Source: Clostridia bacterium
GTDB lineage: Bacteria > Bacillota > Clostridia > Christensenellales > Aristaeellaceae
Reading direction: 5' to 3'
DNA: 24,045 nt
NCBI GenBank assembly: GCA_016297535.1
Contig: JAEDGL010000021.1
Span: 1 to 24,045 of the forward strand
Shown: positions 8,045-16,030 of the stretch, piece by piece
How the letters are laid out: each line of letters starts with the position of its first letter
Position numbering within the stretch: the first letter of the stretch is position 1
Translations under genes and position numbers: made by a program
The notes under the pieces: generated by a model
Database searches by the model: none
Told to the model about the DNA's origin: nothing
The model's input: the letters and a program-made list of their open reading frames with translations, nothing else

Positions 8045-8812
8045 TCAGGCCCAGAAGGGTCTAAGCCATTCTTCGGCGGTTTTCATGCATACGGCATTGG
8101 CGGCCAGCACGGCGCAGGACTGAGCATAATCTACAGCTGCAAGCCCGGGCATGGCAAAGCAACCGCCCGCCTCTTCCACCAGCAGCGATCCGGCAGCGTA
8201 GTCCCACGGACGCAGCTTCCATTCAAAATACACTTCCTGACGGCCTGCCGCCACATAGGCCAGGTCCAGCGCGGCCGATCCGCCGCGCCTGATATCCGCC
8301 GCGCGCCGCAAAAAGGTCAGCGCGGCCTGCAGGCTTTTCTCCGCCAGCTCGGCATCGTAGGGCGAGGTGCCAAAGCCGATGAGCGCCTGATCCATGGATG
8401 TATGGGAAACGTGAATGGGCTGATCGTTGAGCAGCGCGCCGTTGTCCTTTTCGGCATAAAACAGCTCCTGCGTGTAGGGCTGATACACCACGCCCACCAC
8501 CGGCCTGCGGTCTTTGAGCAGCGCAACGCTAATGGCGGAAAAGCGAGCGTTGTGGATGAAATTGGTGGTGCCGTCCAACGGATCAATCACCCATGTGGGG
8601 GCATCGGTCAGCGGAGCGTTTTCCTGTTCCTCGCCAATAACGTGCGAGCCGGGCAGCAGCCTCTGCAGCTCATCCATCAGAAAACGCTGTACCTCCTTAT
8701 CCACATTGGTTACAAAGTTGGCATGTCCCTCCTTCTGCTCCACGCGGATGGATTCGGCTTTCAGGATGATCTCGCCCGCCCTGCGGACGATGGATTGCAA
8801 CGCCTGTTTCAT
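8045..8812 (-). CDS. Inositol-monophosphatase family phosphatase
   Basis: A 255-residue member of the Mg-dependent IMPase/SuhB superfamily, which dephosphorylates inositol phosphates, sugar phosphates or related small molecules. The metal-site motifs are intact: GEE (60-62), WVIDPLDGTTNF (74-85, with D77 and D80) and RPWDYAAGSLLVEEAGG with its aspartate at about 204. The start at 8812 is preferred: AAAGGA lies six bases before it, whereas an in-frame ATG two codons earlier (8818) directly touches that site. The gene lies inside the glycan operon, between GH43 (12 bases from the alternative start, 18 from this one) and the beta-galactosidase. Its role there is unclear; a sugar-phosphate phosphatase is one possibility. 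Confidence 0.87.
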   Translation of the reverse strand: MKQALQSIVRRAGEIILKAESIRVEQKEGHANFVTNVDKEVQRFLMDELQRLLPGSHVIGEEQENAPLTDAPTWVIDPLDGTTNFIHNARFSAISVALLKDRRPVVGVVYQPYTQELFYAEKDNGALLNDQPIHVSHTSMDQALIGFGTSPYDAELAEKSLQAALTFLRRAADIRRGGSAALDLAYVAAGRQEVYFEWKLRPWDYAAGSLLVEEAGGCFAMPGLAAVDYAQSCAVLAANAVCMKTAEEWLRPFWA

Positions 8813-8830
8813 AGCCATTCCTTTCTGCGG

Positions 8831-9694
8831 TCAGGGCCGCTGCAGACAATCGGGTTTTTCCAGCAGCGGATAGAAGCAGGGACGCTCCTCCAGATGCTTG
8901 TTGGGGCTGTGCAGGGTAAGGTAGAGCTGGCCGTTCAGCGCGCGGAAAACCATGCCGTGGCCCCCGTCGTTCCAGAACAGCGGCTGCGCGTGAACAAAGC
9001 GGCCGTCGATCTCGCCGTTATCGGAAACGGCTACCGCCTGCGTATAGCCGTGCTCGCTGAAGCTGGCCCACAGGCACAGCAGCGTGCCGTCGGGCGTGCG
9101 CCACATAAAGGGGCCGTCCGTTACCCAGCCGGTAATGCCGCTGGAATGCGAAACGGATTTTCCCCAGCTTACCTCGCTTGCGCGAAACAGTAGCATGGGC
9201 TTGCCGGCGGCGGCGCGCAGATCATCCGTCAGCTGCATGGCGCAGATTTCGCCGTCTCCCACCTGTACCCATTCGTGGCAGAACACCATGTAGGGCTTTC
9301 CGCTTTTGCTTACGTACATGGTGCCGTCCAGACACTCCCAGTTTCGCGGGGTAACAGGGCCATCGGAATGCGGAACAAACGGCCCCATCGGGCTGTCGGA
9401 ACGCAGAATAGTGGTTCCGCGGCAAAGGTTTGGATGCTTGAAGCTGGCAAACATGTAAAACCCGCCCTGCCACGGGTGTACCTCGGGCGCCCAGTAGTTC
9501 ATCGTGGCCCAGAACGAGCCGTCGTTATGAAAGCAGACATGCGGGCCCTGCCAGTTTTCCAGATCAGTGCTGACATACACATCAAAGCCGTCCGCTTCGC
9601 CCCAGCAGGTGGCGCCGCGCGTGCCGTAGAGATAATACTTTCCATCATGCACCAGTACAAAGGGATCGCGAATGTTGATCTCGCCGCGTTTCAT
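8831..9694 (-). CDS. Glycoside hydrolase family 43
   Basis: A 287-residue single-domain five-bladed propeller enzyme of GH43, a family of arabinofuranosidases, xylosidases and related exo-enzymes. The catalytic base is D10 in INIRDPFV, with WAPEV (68-72), ECLDGTMY (120-127) and TDGPF (192-196) in the expected order. The usual acid in the EGP motif is here D193 (DGP); E141 in FCHEW is another acidic candidate, so the acid is uncertain. The start at 9694 is set by AAAGGAGG seven bases upstream; the reading frame continues 36 arginine-rich codons further, which do not look like protein. No signal peptide is present. It lies 138 bases after the GH9 gene, in a gap with a few short GC-rich palindromes but no clear promoter, and just before the phosphatase gene. 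Confidence 0.87.
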   Translation of the reverse strand: MKRGEINIRDPFVLVHDGKYYLYGTRGATCWGEADGFDVYVSTDLENWQGPHVCFHNDGSFWATMNYWAPEVHPWQGGFYMFASFKHPNLCRGTTILRSDSPMGPFVPHSDGPVTPRNWECLDGTMYVSKSGKPYMVFCHEWVQVGDGEICAMQLTDDLRAAAGKPMLLFRASEVSWGKSVSHSSGITGWVTDGPFMWRTPDGTLLCLWASFSEHGYTQAVAVSDNGEIDGRFVHAQPLFWNDGGHGMVFRALNGQLYLTLHSPNKHLEERPCFYPLLEKPDCLQRP

Positions 9695-9832
9695 GGGGGA
9701 TCCTCCTTTGGTGTTTCGCTGCGCCACGGCAATGGGGGCTACGGCCCGGGCCGCCCGCTGGCGTTTTCTTCCTTTGCGCCTTCTGGCCGGGGCAAAAGGC
9801 ATAAGCGCCTTCCTGCCTGTTGCCAGATGGTA

Positions 9833-12205
9833 TCAGCGGTTTTTCAGCACATGCGCCATCACCCACATCCATTTGTTGGCCGGACAGATCCAGACCTCCT
9901 TGTAGGTGGCGGTACATACCTGCGGCCAGTAGGGCGCATCGCGGTCATCCAGCGTTTGAATGCCCACGGGCATCTGGCCGATGGTCTGGCCGGGCTGCAC
10001 GGCGTATTCATCCGTCCAGTCGTAGCCCTCGCCGTAGATCAGGGATTGCGCGAAGGGGTTTTTGCCTACCGTCCACTCCAGCTGACGCTGCACAAGGGAC
10101 AGGGCTTCCCGGTCGCCGGTGGCGTTGGCGGCGGCAGCCAGCGCCGCGGCCTGCGAAAGAAGCACGTTCAAATTGCCGCGGAAGGAAAACCACACCGGGA
10201 ACCGGCGCAGATAGTAACCCTTGCCAAGCGGCACGCCCTGGTGCACCTGCTGTTTGAACGCGCGCAGATTATCCTCGTCGCCCGCGATAATGCCGGCCAG
10301 CGTTTCCTCGGGATAGCAAACCGCCTCATCCTCGTGATACACGCCCTCGGGAAGCATGCCCCACGGGGCGGTATACTGCGCGGCGGTCCTGCTGTATTCG
10401 CAGTACAGGCGCAGGGCGTTCATCCACATTGGGTAGTCGGGATGATCGGGGAAAAGCTCGCACAAAGTGCATAGACCGGCCGTCAGATACTGCTCAAAGG
10501 AATGATGAGCATGGTGCCAGGGGATGCGGTGGGCACGATCGCACCAGAAGAAGCCGCGGATGGGTTTGTCCCAATCGGGCATGTCCGTCTGCTGGCATTC
10601 CATCAGCAGCCGTGCATAACGAACGGCCTCTTCTTTAAATTCCTGCAGGCCGGCGCGGCAAAGCTCGGCAGCGGCGCTTACGGCGGCGGCGTAAAGCTTG
10701 ACATCCGCCGTACCGGGATCGTTGTTAAACGGCAGATTGACATCGCCCTTGCTTCCGGCCTGCGCAAAGCCGAAATCCTCCCGTGCCACGCCAAGCGCGT
10801 AACGCGAAAGCACAGGATCAATCTGCCGCAGGGCGTACGCGCCGAGCGCCTCGGCATAAGCGGAAACAAAATTGGTAAACGGGCTTGTGGTGGGAATGGA
10901 GACGATATCGTCCTCCGTGCCGATGATACCGTCCGTCCAGATGGAGGTGGAGGAGTAGGAGGAGCGGTATCCATCGCCAAAGCGTACCTTGAGCACATAA
11001 TCCAGCCCCCACCGCGCTTCCTCCAGCACGCGGTCGTGCAGGCGGAGGCGAAGCCCGCTTTCGTTTTCCAGCGAGCGGGCCAGCAGGAACAGCGCGGCTG
11101 TGCCATCGGCCGTATTGTTCATTCCCTGCGCAAGGTCGGCTGCGTCATGCCATCCGCCGTTGGCCACAATGGCGCGGCCATCCGGATGTTTAAGCAGCAG
11201 ATCGCAGTGGCAGGCGCGGTGCTTGCCCGGAATGTCCATGCCGCAGCGCTGGGAAAGGTAAAAATGGAGCACCTTCCAGATGGAAGCGTCCCATACGGTG
11301 GGGGAGATATCAAACGCGCGCGTGCTGCTTTCCCCCGCAATCAGCAGATAGCGCCCACAGTCGGTCAGCTCGCTGAAATCCATTATACACAGGCCGTTTT
11401 GCCGCTGGATGGGTTTGCGCAGCACCTCGCGGCCCGTTTCGGTTTCCAGCACGAAAAAGGTATCCGCCTGGAGCGTATCCGCCGCGATGGCCTGCTTGGC
11501 TTCATAGGGCAGATAGCCGCTGCCGCTAAACGCAATATGCCCCGGACCGGGAATCCAGCCCTCGCATACATCGGCATCCACCTTTTGCAGTTCCAGCCGG
11601 GACAGATACCATTCGCAGGTGTCCACCGTATCAAACTCGTGGCCGCACATATCGTATTCCACGGCAACACCCACCACGTTGTCGCGGTGCACATGCGGTA
11701 TTTCCACGGTGATGTGGTTCCACTGATCGGCTTTCAGGCTTACATTATGCGCGCCCTCGCGGAAATAGCGGTCCGGCACGGGATGCTCGCCTTCGTTGTA
11801 CAGCTGTACTCGTACGCAAAGCGACTTCATTCCCGGCACGTGCGGCCAAATCCACAGAGAAAGGCGGTTCCAGGATTCCCAGTTTTCGTGGTTGATGATG
11901 CGCATGGCGCCGGGCTCCGCATAAATGCGGCCCAGTCCGCGGCCGGGCAGCCAGGTGGGCAGATTGCTTTTGGCCGTAAACTTCAGGCTGGTTTTGCCAT
12001 CCAGCACATGCTCAGAGGACAGCTCGATGCGGGCATAGGGCGTAAGCGGCTTCCAGTGCTCCAGCGATTGCATGTCATCCAGCAGGCGCGACTGGATCAC
12101 AGGCTTCTGCCGCAGACGGTAATCGGTGGTTTCACGTTCGTTGACGGGCATGATTTGATGCGCGTCGTGAGAAAGATCGATCCATTGCTGCAAACGGTTA
12201 TGCAT
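9833..12205 (-). CDS. Glycoside hydrolase family 9 with N-terminal accessory domains
   Basis: A 790-residue cytoplasmic GH9 protein. Residues 40-210 look like a beta-sandwich carbohydrate-binding-like module. Residues 220-300 match the cellulase N-terminal Ig-like domain (FSGSGYLPYEAK, then FFVLETETG). The (alpha/alpha)6 barrel follows from about 305, with the GH9 base motif GGWHDAADLAQG (350-361; D354 and D357). The general acid is probably the glutamate in YKEVWICPANKW near the C terminus, matching the NE-x-A region of other GH9 enzymes. GH9 cleaves beta-1,4-glucans. Without a signal peptide this one would act on imported cello- or xyloglucan oligosaccharides. AGGAGG precedes the start. It is the first gene of the leftward operon; no strong promoter was found in the 85 bases ahead of it. 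Confidence 0.87.
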   Translation of the reverse strand: MHNRLQQWIDLSHDAHQIMPVNERETTDYRLRQKPVIQSRLLDDMQSLEHWKPLTPYARIELSSEHVLDGKTSLKFTAKSNLPTWLPGRGLGRIYAEPGAMRIINHENWESWNRLSLWIWPHVPGMKSLCVRVQLYNEGEHPVPDRYFREGAHNVSLKADQWNHITVEIPHVHRDNVVGVAVEYDMCGHEFDTVDTCEWYLSRLELQKVDADVCEGWIPGPGHIAFSGSGYLPYEAKQAIAADTLQADTFFVLETETGREVLRKPIQRQNGLCIMDFSELTDCGRYLLIAGESSTRAFDISPTVWDASIWKVLHFYLSQRCGMDIPGKHRACHCDLLLKHPDGRAIVANGGWHDAADLAQGMNNTADGTAALFLLARSLENESGLRLRLHDRVLEEARWGLDYVLKVRFGDGYRSSYSSTSIWTDGIIGTEDDIVSIPTTSPFTNFVSAYAEALGAYALRQIDPVLSRYALGVAREDFGFAQAGSKGDVNLPFNNDPGTADVKLYAAAVSAAAELCRAGLQEFKEEAVRYARLLMECQQTDMPDWDKPIRGFFWCDRAHRIPWHHAHHSFEQYLTAGLCTLCELFPDHPDYPMWMNALRLYCEYSRTAAQYTAPWGMLPEGVYHEDEAVCYPEETLAGIIAGDEDNLRAFKQQVHQGVPLGKGYYLRRFPVWFSFRGNLNVLLSQAAALAAAANATGDREALSLVQRQLEWTVGKNPFAQSLIYGEGYDWTDEYAVQPGQTIGQMPVGIQTLDDRDAPYWPQVCTATYKEVWICPANKWMWVMAHVLKNR

Positions 12206-12251
12206 GGGCGAAACCTCCTGTGCTCATTTTTTTCATTTGGATGGCGGTATA

Positions 12252-12279
12252 GAAAAGTGAGCCTGCAAAAACAGGCTCA
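12252..12279 (-). terminator. Terminator of the G3E GTPase operon
   Basis: A perfect 8-bp stem (TGAGCCTG at 12258-12265 with 12272-12279) around a 6-base loop. On the minus strand it is followed by CTTTTCT. It begins 12 bases beyond the GTPase stop codon and separates the metal operon from the GH9 operon. Confidence 0.8.
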
Positions 12280-12290
12280 AATGGGAAAAC

Positions 12291-13232
12291 CTAATTGAAT
12301 TCCACAACTTCCTTTTCGGGCTGCGTGGCCTTTTCGACGGATTTGGCATACAGCACGGGCCCTTCGCCGCGGTACTGCTTCATTTTTTCGATATGGATTT
12401 CGGCCGTAACCGTTACCCACGCATCCGCGACGGGCATCATGGCGGAGGGGCATTTGCAGATGAAGCCGATAAAGCGAATATCATCCGCGCAGCACACATT
12501 GGCCATGCGCCCGGGCACAAAAGCGTTGCCGGGCAGATCGCGCCCGCGGTAGACCTGGCCCTTGAAACGGACGGTTTTGCCCTCGTAACGCTCGGGAGCG
12601 TTCATGGCGTCCACATAGAACAGGCCGTAATCCTGATCCGCGATTTCCACAATGGGAGCGTCCAGATCAAAGGGGGGAGGCAGGCCCTCGTCATAGCTTT
12701 CGCCAACGCCGTCGGGGCTTTCAAAGTAGATGGAAGCGCGGGGATTCATGGCTTTGATGTTGCGCGCGCGCACCTGCGCCTTGCGCACCTCGTCGCAGCG
12801 GTTGAACACCACCATGTCGGCGGCGGCGATGTGCTCAATCATCCGCGCGCCCATGTTGTTGATGTAGGTTTCAAACGTCTCGCCGTTTACGGTGGTTACA
12901 ATTTCAAAAACCTCTACAACGGGGGAAATATCCACCACAAACTGCTCCAGATCCCACATGCCGTTCAACTCGATAATCACGCGGTCGGGCTTGTGCTTTT
13001 TGATGAGGGCGTCCAGAACGTCTGGCGTCAGGCTTTCCTGATCGTCAAAGGTTTGCACGACCGTGCGGGATTTTTTGAGCGTGGACGGTTCAATTTCCAC
13101 TTCGCCCTCTTCGGTCATTACCAGCAGCGTGCGCTCGCCATGGGTAAAGCCGGGGTCCAGCAATACGCTTTCAATAAAGGTGGTTTTGCCGCTTTCCAGA
13201 AAACCGGCAAACAGATAAGCAGGAACAGCCAT
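12291..13232 (-). CDS. G3E (CobW-like) GTPase fused to a YcgQ-type C-terminal domain
   Basis: A 313-residue two-part protein. Residues 1-200 are a G3E P-loop GTPase of the COG0523 type: Walker A GFLESGKT (10-17), IIELNG (86-91) as the Walker B-like segment, and NRCD (144-147) as a variant of the guanine-binding NKxD. It lacks the GCxCC metal motif of classic COG0523 proteins. Residues about 215-305 match the C-terminal domain of YcgQ (TIGR03943/DUF1980): GKTVRFKGQVYR, the NVCCADD core with C247 and C248, and AWVTVTAEI. YcgQ-type proteins are reported partners of YcgR-like permeases. GGAGG precedes the start; the upstream GTPase gene ends 17 bases before it. A role as a metal chaperone or sensor is likely, but the metal and client are unknown. 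Confidence 0.85.
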   Translation of the reverse strand: MAVPAYLFAGFLESGKTTFIESVLLDPGFTHGERTLLVMTEEGEVEIEPSTLKKSRTVVQTFDDQESLTPDVLDALIKKHKPDRVIIELNGMWDLEQFVVDISPVVEVFEIVTTVNGETFETYINNMGARMIEHIAAADMVVFNRCDEVRKAQVRARNIKAMNPRASIYFESPDGVGESYDEGLPPPFDLDAPIVEIADQDYGLFYVDAMNAPERYEGKTVRFKGQVYRGRDLPGNAFVPGRMANVCCADDIRFIGFICKCPSAMMPVADAWVTVTAEIHIEKMKQYRGEGPVLYAKSVEKATQPEKEVVEFN

Positions 13233-13249
13233 GTCTTTTTTTCCTCCGC

Positions 13250-14371
13250 TCAGGCAATGCAGAACAGCCGGGCAAGCGCGGCCTCATCCAGCTGCGCGCC
13301 AATGACGCACAAACGGCCGGTGTAATCCGCTCCGCCCATGCGCACCTCGGGCTCGCCGGGGGTATAGTCAAAGTGCAGCCAGCCGCCGTCCACGCAGGGA
13401 ACAATTCCCTTGGCGCGCAGCACGTTGCCCACCTTTTCATCCTGCAATCCGTTCAGCGCCGCCTCGATTTCCTCACGGCTGTATTTGCGCACGGTCTCAC
13501 AGCCCCAGCTGGTAAACACCTCGTCCGCATGATGGTGATGCTCGTGGTCATGATGATGCTCATGATCATGGCAGCCGCATTCGCAGTATTCATCATGCTC
13601 GTGGTGATGCTCGTGGTCGTGGTCGTGATGGTGCTCGTGATGATGCTCATGCTCGTGATCGTGATCATGGCAACCGCAGCCGCAGTGCTCATCATGCTCA
13701 TCATGCTCGTGATGATGGTGCTCATGCTCGTGATGTTCTTCCTCAATCTCCTGCATCATCTGCTGGGAGAGGGAGTGGCCTTCCTCCATGGCGGCAAGCA
13801 TCTGCGCGCCGGTCAGCTCATCCCAGGGAGTGGTGAGAATGCGGGCTTTCCCGTTGTGCTGGCGCAGCAGCGCAACGGCGGCTTCCAGCTTTTCCGCGGA
13901 TACATTCTGGGTGCGGCTGAGCAGAATGGCACCGGCGTGCTCAATCTGGTTAAGGAAGAACTCGCCAAAGTTTTTGATGTACATTTTGCACTTGGCCACG
14001 TCCGCAACGGTAACAAAGCTGTCCAGCTCCACGGGCATGTCCTTGGCCACGCCTTCCACTGCGTGGATCACGTCCGACAGCTTGCCAACGCCGGAGGGCT
14101 CGATGAGAATGCGGTCGGGGTGATAGGTTTCAATCACCTCGCGCAGCGCCTTGCCAAAATCGCCCACCAGAGAGCAGCAGATACAGCCGGAATTCATCTC
14201 GTTAATCACAATGCCGGCTTCCTTCAGAAAGCCGCCGTCGATGCCGATCTCGCCAAATTCGTTTTCAATCAGCACCACCTGCTCATCCTTGAGCGCTTCA
14301 CTGAGCAGCTTTTTGATAAGCGTTGTCTTGCCTGCGCCCAGAAACCCGGAAATAATATCAATCTTGGTCAT
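13250..14371 (-). CDS. CobW/COG0523 GTPase with histidine-rich metal-binding loop
   Basis: A 373-residue G3E GTPase of the COG0523 metallochaperone group. Walker A is GFLGAGKT (9-16). The family metal motif is complete as GCICC (62-66; C63, C65, C66). EPSG (91-94) follows. At the usual guanine-specificity position the chain reads LLSRTQN (150-156) instead of NKxD. Residues 213-281 are a low-complexity loop with 36 histidines, many Asp/Glu, and two CxCxC clusters (C230/C232/C234 and C263/C265/C267). A CobW C-terminal domain follows (about 285-370). Such loops bind zinc or nickel. GAGGAG precedes the start. It is the first gene of a two-gene unit with the YcgQ-fused GTPase and has a recognisable promoter. 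Zinc homeostasis is the best guess; nickel or cobalt cannot be excluded. Confidence 0.92.
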   Translation of the reverse strand: MTKIDIISGFLGAGKTTLIKKLLSEALKDEQVVLIENEFGEIGIDGGFLKEAGIVINEMNSGCICCSLVGDFGKALREVIETYHPDRILIEPSGVGKLSDVIHAVEGVAKDMPVELDSFVTVADVAKCKMYIKNFGEFFLNQIEHAGAILLSRTQNVSAEKLEAAVALLRQHNGKARILTTPWDELTGAQMLAAMEEGHSLSQQMMQEIEEEHHEHEHHHHEHDEHDEHCGCGCHDHDHEHEHHHEHHHDHDHEHHHEHDEYCECGCHDHEHHHDHEHHHHADEVFTSWGCETVRKYSREEIEAALNGLQDEKVGNVLRAKGIVPCVDGGWLHFDYTPGEPEVRMGGADYTGRLCVIGAQLDEAALARLFCIA

Positions 14372-14405
14372 CTTTGTATCTCCTCGCTTGCTAAAAACAT
14401 GGAAA

Positions 14406-14421
14406 GGTTAACCGGTATACC
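14406..14421. promoter_or_regulatory. Double palindrome resembling an AdcR zinc box
   Basis: Two perfect 8-bp palindromes touch each other: GGTTAACC (14406-14413) and GGTATACC (14414-14421). The middle 12 bases (14408-14419) match the streptococcal AdcR consensus TTAACYRGTTAA at 10 of 12 positions. The site lies in the leader of the GTPase operon, about 20-30 bases after its predicted transcription start, where a repressor could block elongation. Confidence 0.4.
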
Positions 14422-14447
14422 GCTTGCAAAGCATGCATACCATTTTT

Positions 14448-14476
14448 ATTTTACCACAATCTGCTGAAAATGTACA
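14448..14476 (-). promoter_or_regulatory. Promoter of the G3E GTPase operon
   Basis: On the minus strand: TGTACA (-35, 14471-14476), 17 bases, then TAAAAT (-10, 14448-14453) with an extended TGG ahead. The start of transcription would be near 14441, leaving a leader of about 70 bases. Confidence 0.6.
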
Positions 14477-14500
14477 TCCATTCAAAAAAGAACCGCCTGT

Positions 14501-14528
14501 TTGATTGCCCGCAGGCAAAAAATATGCT
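14501..14528 (+). promoter_or_regulatory. Putative promoter of the serine hydrolase gene
   Basis: TTGATT (14501-14506) and TATGCT (14523-14528) are separated by 16 bases. Each hexamer matches the consensus at four positions, so the call is moderate. It is back-to-back with the GTPase promoter. Confidence 0.4.
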
Positions 14529-14593
14529 ATGCTAAAGCCAGCAGTTTCGGAAAAGTTCGTTTGGTAAAAGTCCGCGAAAAGAGGTTGATGGGC

Positions 14594-15931
14594 ATGACGA
14601 GAGAACAGGCGATTTTGAATTTTCTTGATGAAATGGAGGGCCGGGGCCTTCACGGCTTTTTGCTTACGCTGCATGGGAAAACGCTGGCGGAAGGGTATTA
14701 CGCGCCGTTTTGCGCCGGGCAGATGCATCGGATGTACTCGGTAAGCAAATCCGTGGTTTCATTGGCTGTGGGCATGCTTTTGGACGAGGGCAGGCTGTCG
14801 CTGGACAGTACGATTGTCAGCTATTTCCCGGAATGGGTGGATGAGCATACGCCAAAGCTTTTGCGGCAGGTGACCATTCGCCACATGCTAACAATGTCCA
14901 CCTGCTACGAGCGTTCGACGTATTCTCCCCTTGAGGATGAAAACTGGACCAAGACGTTTTTTTATGCTGCGCCGTCGCATCCTGCCGGAACGCTGTTTCA
15001 CTATGATACATCGGCCACGCAGGTGCTGTGCGCGCTGGTGGAACGGCTGACGGGAGAGGACATGCTTACGTTTATGCAGCGGCGGCTGTTTGATCCCATC
15101 GGCATGGACGGGCCTAAAAAGTGGCTCACGGATGGTGCGGGAACAAGCCAGGGTGGCACGGGGCTCCTGATGACGCTACGGGACTTTTCCAAGTTGGCCC
15201 ATTTTTGTATGTCAAATGGGCAGGGCATCGTGAGCGAGGCATATCTGCGTGCAGCAACCGGCTGGCAGATTGCCACCGATGAGCGCAGCGCGCCGGAGGA
15301 ACGTTACGGCTACGGTTATCTGTTCTGGCAGATGAGAGAAGGGTTCTATCTGTACGGCATGGGCGGACAGATGTCGCTTTGCCTGCCGAAGGAGCAGCTT
15401 GCGCTGTGTACAACGGCGGATATGATGCTCTCTTCCACAGGTGTGCAGCCGATTTTTGACGCGTTCTTTCGCCACCTTGCCGGGATTGAACGCCTTCCAT
15501 CGGACGCGGCGGATGCGGCAAGGCTTGCGGCACGCGTGAGTGCGCTGAGGCTTGAGCCGGTTCGGGGCGGCGCCGCGCCGCGTACGCGCGTGCATATTGA
15601 ACTGAAAAAATCGCAGCTGCCCTTTACGGCGATTACCCTTTGCGAGGACGGGCTTGTTCTGCGCATCAACGGGGAGGATCAGCAGCTTCCCTGCGCACCG
15701 GGCGAATGGCGCAGGGGGGTGTTTCCGGGCTCTTCGCAGCTGTGCATCGCCAGCGGGGGATGGATGGGAGAAAACCGGTATGGAATGCGCTGCGAGCTGT
15801 GCGGCGATTTCGTATGCCCGATGGAGCTGTACCTGACGATCAATGGTTCCAGGGCGGCGCTGCGCGTAAACGGAGCGCTGCGGGAATGCGTGCCCGGCTG
15901 GAACGGCCTGGCCTGGGGAGAGATCACCTGA
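14594..15931 (+). CDS. Serine hydrolase, class C beta-lactamase fold
   Basis: A 445-residue protein of the beta-lactamase/penicillin-binding (Pfam Beta-lactamase, COG1680) superfamily. The nucleophile tetrad is S49-V-S-K52, followed by Y137-D-T, which replaces the usual Y-x-N, and by GMGGQ further on in place of the KTG/HxG strand. The catalytic domain ends near residue 300; about 140 residues of uncharacterised C-terminal domain follow. There is no signal peptide, so it is probably a cytoplasmic esterase or peptidase rather than an antibiotic-resistance enzyme. ATG 14594 is chosen because GAGG lies nine bases before it; ATG 14588 is a close alternative. The frame stays open back to 14501, but that part overlaps the promoter. 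It is divergent from the GTPase operon and is not in an operon itself. Confidence 0.85.
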   Translation: MTREQAILNFLDEMEGRGLHGFLLTLHGKTLAEGYYAPFCAGQMHRMYSVSKSVVSLAVGMLLDEGRLSLDSTIVSYFPEWVDEHTPKLLRQVTIRHMLTMSTCYERSTYSPLEDENWTKTFFYAAPSHPAGTLFHYDTSATQVLCALVERLTGEDMLTFMQRRLFDPIGMDGPKKWLTDGAGTSQGGTGLLMTLRDFSKLAHFCMSNGQGIVSEAYLRAATGWQIATDERSAPEERYGYGYLFWQMREGFYLYGMGGQMSLCLPKEQLALCTTADMMLSSTGVQPIFDAFFRHLAGIERLPSDAADAARLAARVSALRLEPVRGGAAPRTRVHIELKKSQLPFTAITLCEDGLVLRINGEDQQLPCAPGEWRRGVFPGSSQLCIASGGWMGENRYGMRCELCGDFVCPMELYLTINGSRAALRVNGALRECVPGWNGLAWGEIT

Positions 15932-16030
15932 GGCGCAGGACACAGCACCCTATCAAGCCTTTCAGGAGCGAACGTCCCATGCCGGCAAAGCAGGCATTTT
16001 GGTAAAAATGTGCGCAACAGGGAACACGCG

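Noticed and set aside
5254..8064. A 936-codon open frame antisense to the beta-galactosidase gene
   Set aside because: It is the mirror of a GC-rich coding frame: composition is alanine/valine/histidine-rich with no family motif, while the opposite strand has a complete GH2 enzyme with both catalytic glutamates and a ribosome binding site.
9695..9802. An arginine-rich 36-codon N-terminal extension of GH43
   Set aside because: The strong AAAGGAGG site before ATG 9694 and the family's usual start make the extension unlikely; it is GC-rich intergenic DNA.
10502..12298. A 598-codon open frame antisense to the GH9 gene
   Set aside because: Same codon-bias effect. No motif or credible start, and the GH9 protein on the other strand is well supported.
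13529..13735. Short tandem DNA repeats that might be a CRISPR or satellite array
   Set aside because: The repeats are His/Asp/Glu codons kept in one frame of the GTPase gene, with no spacer structure.
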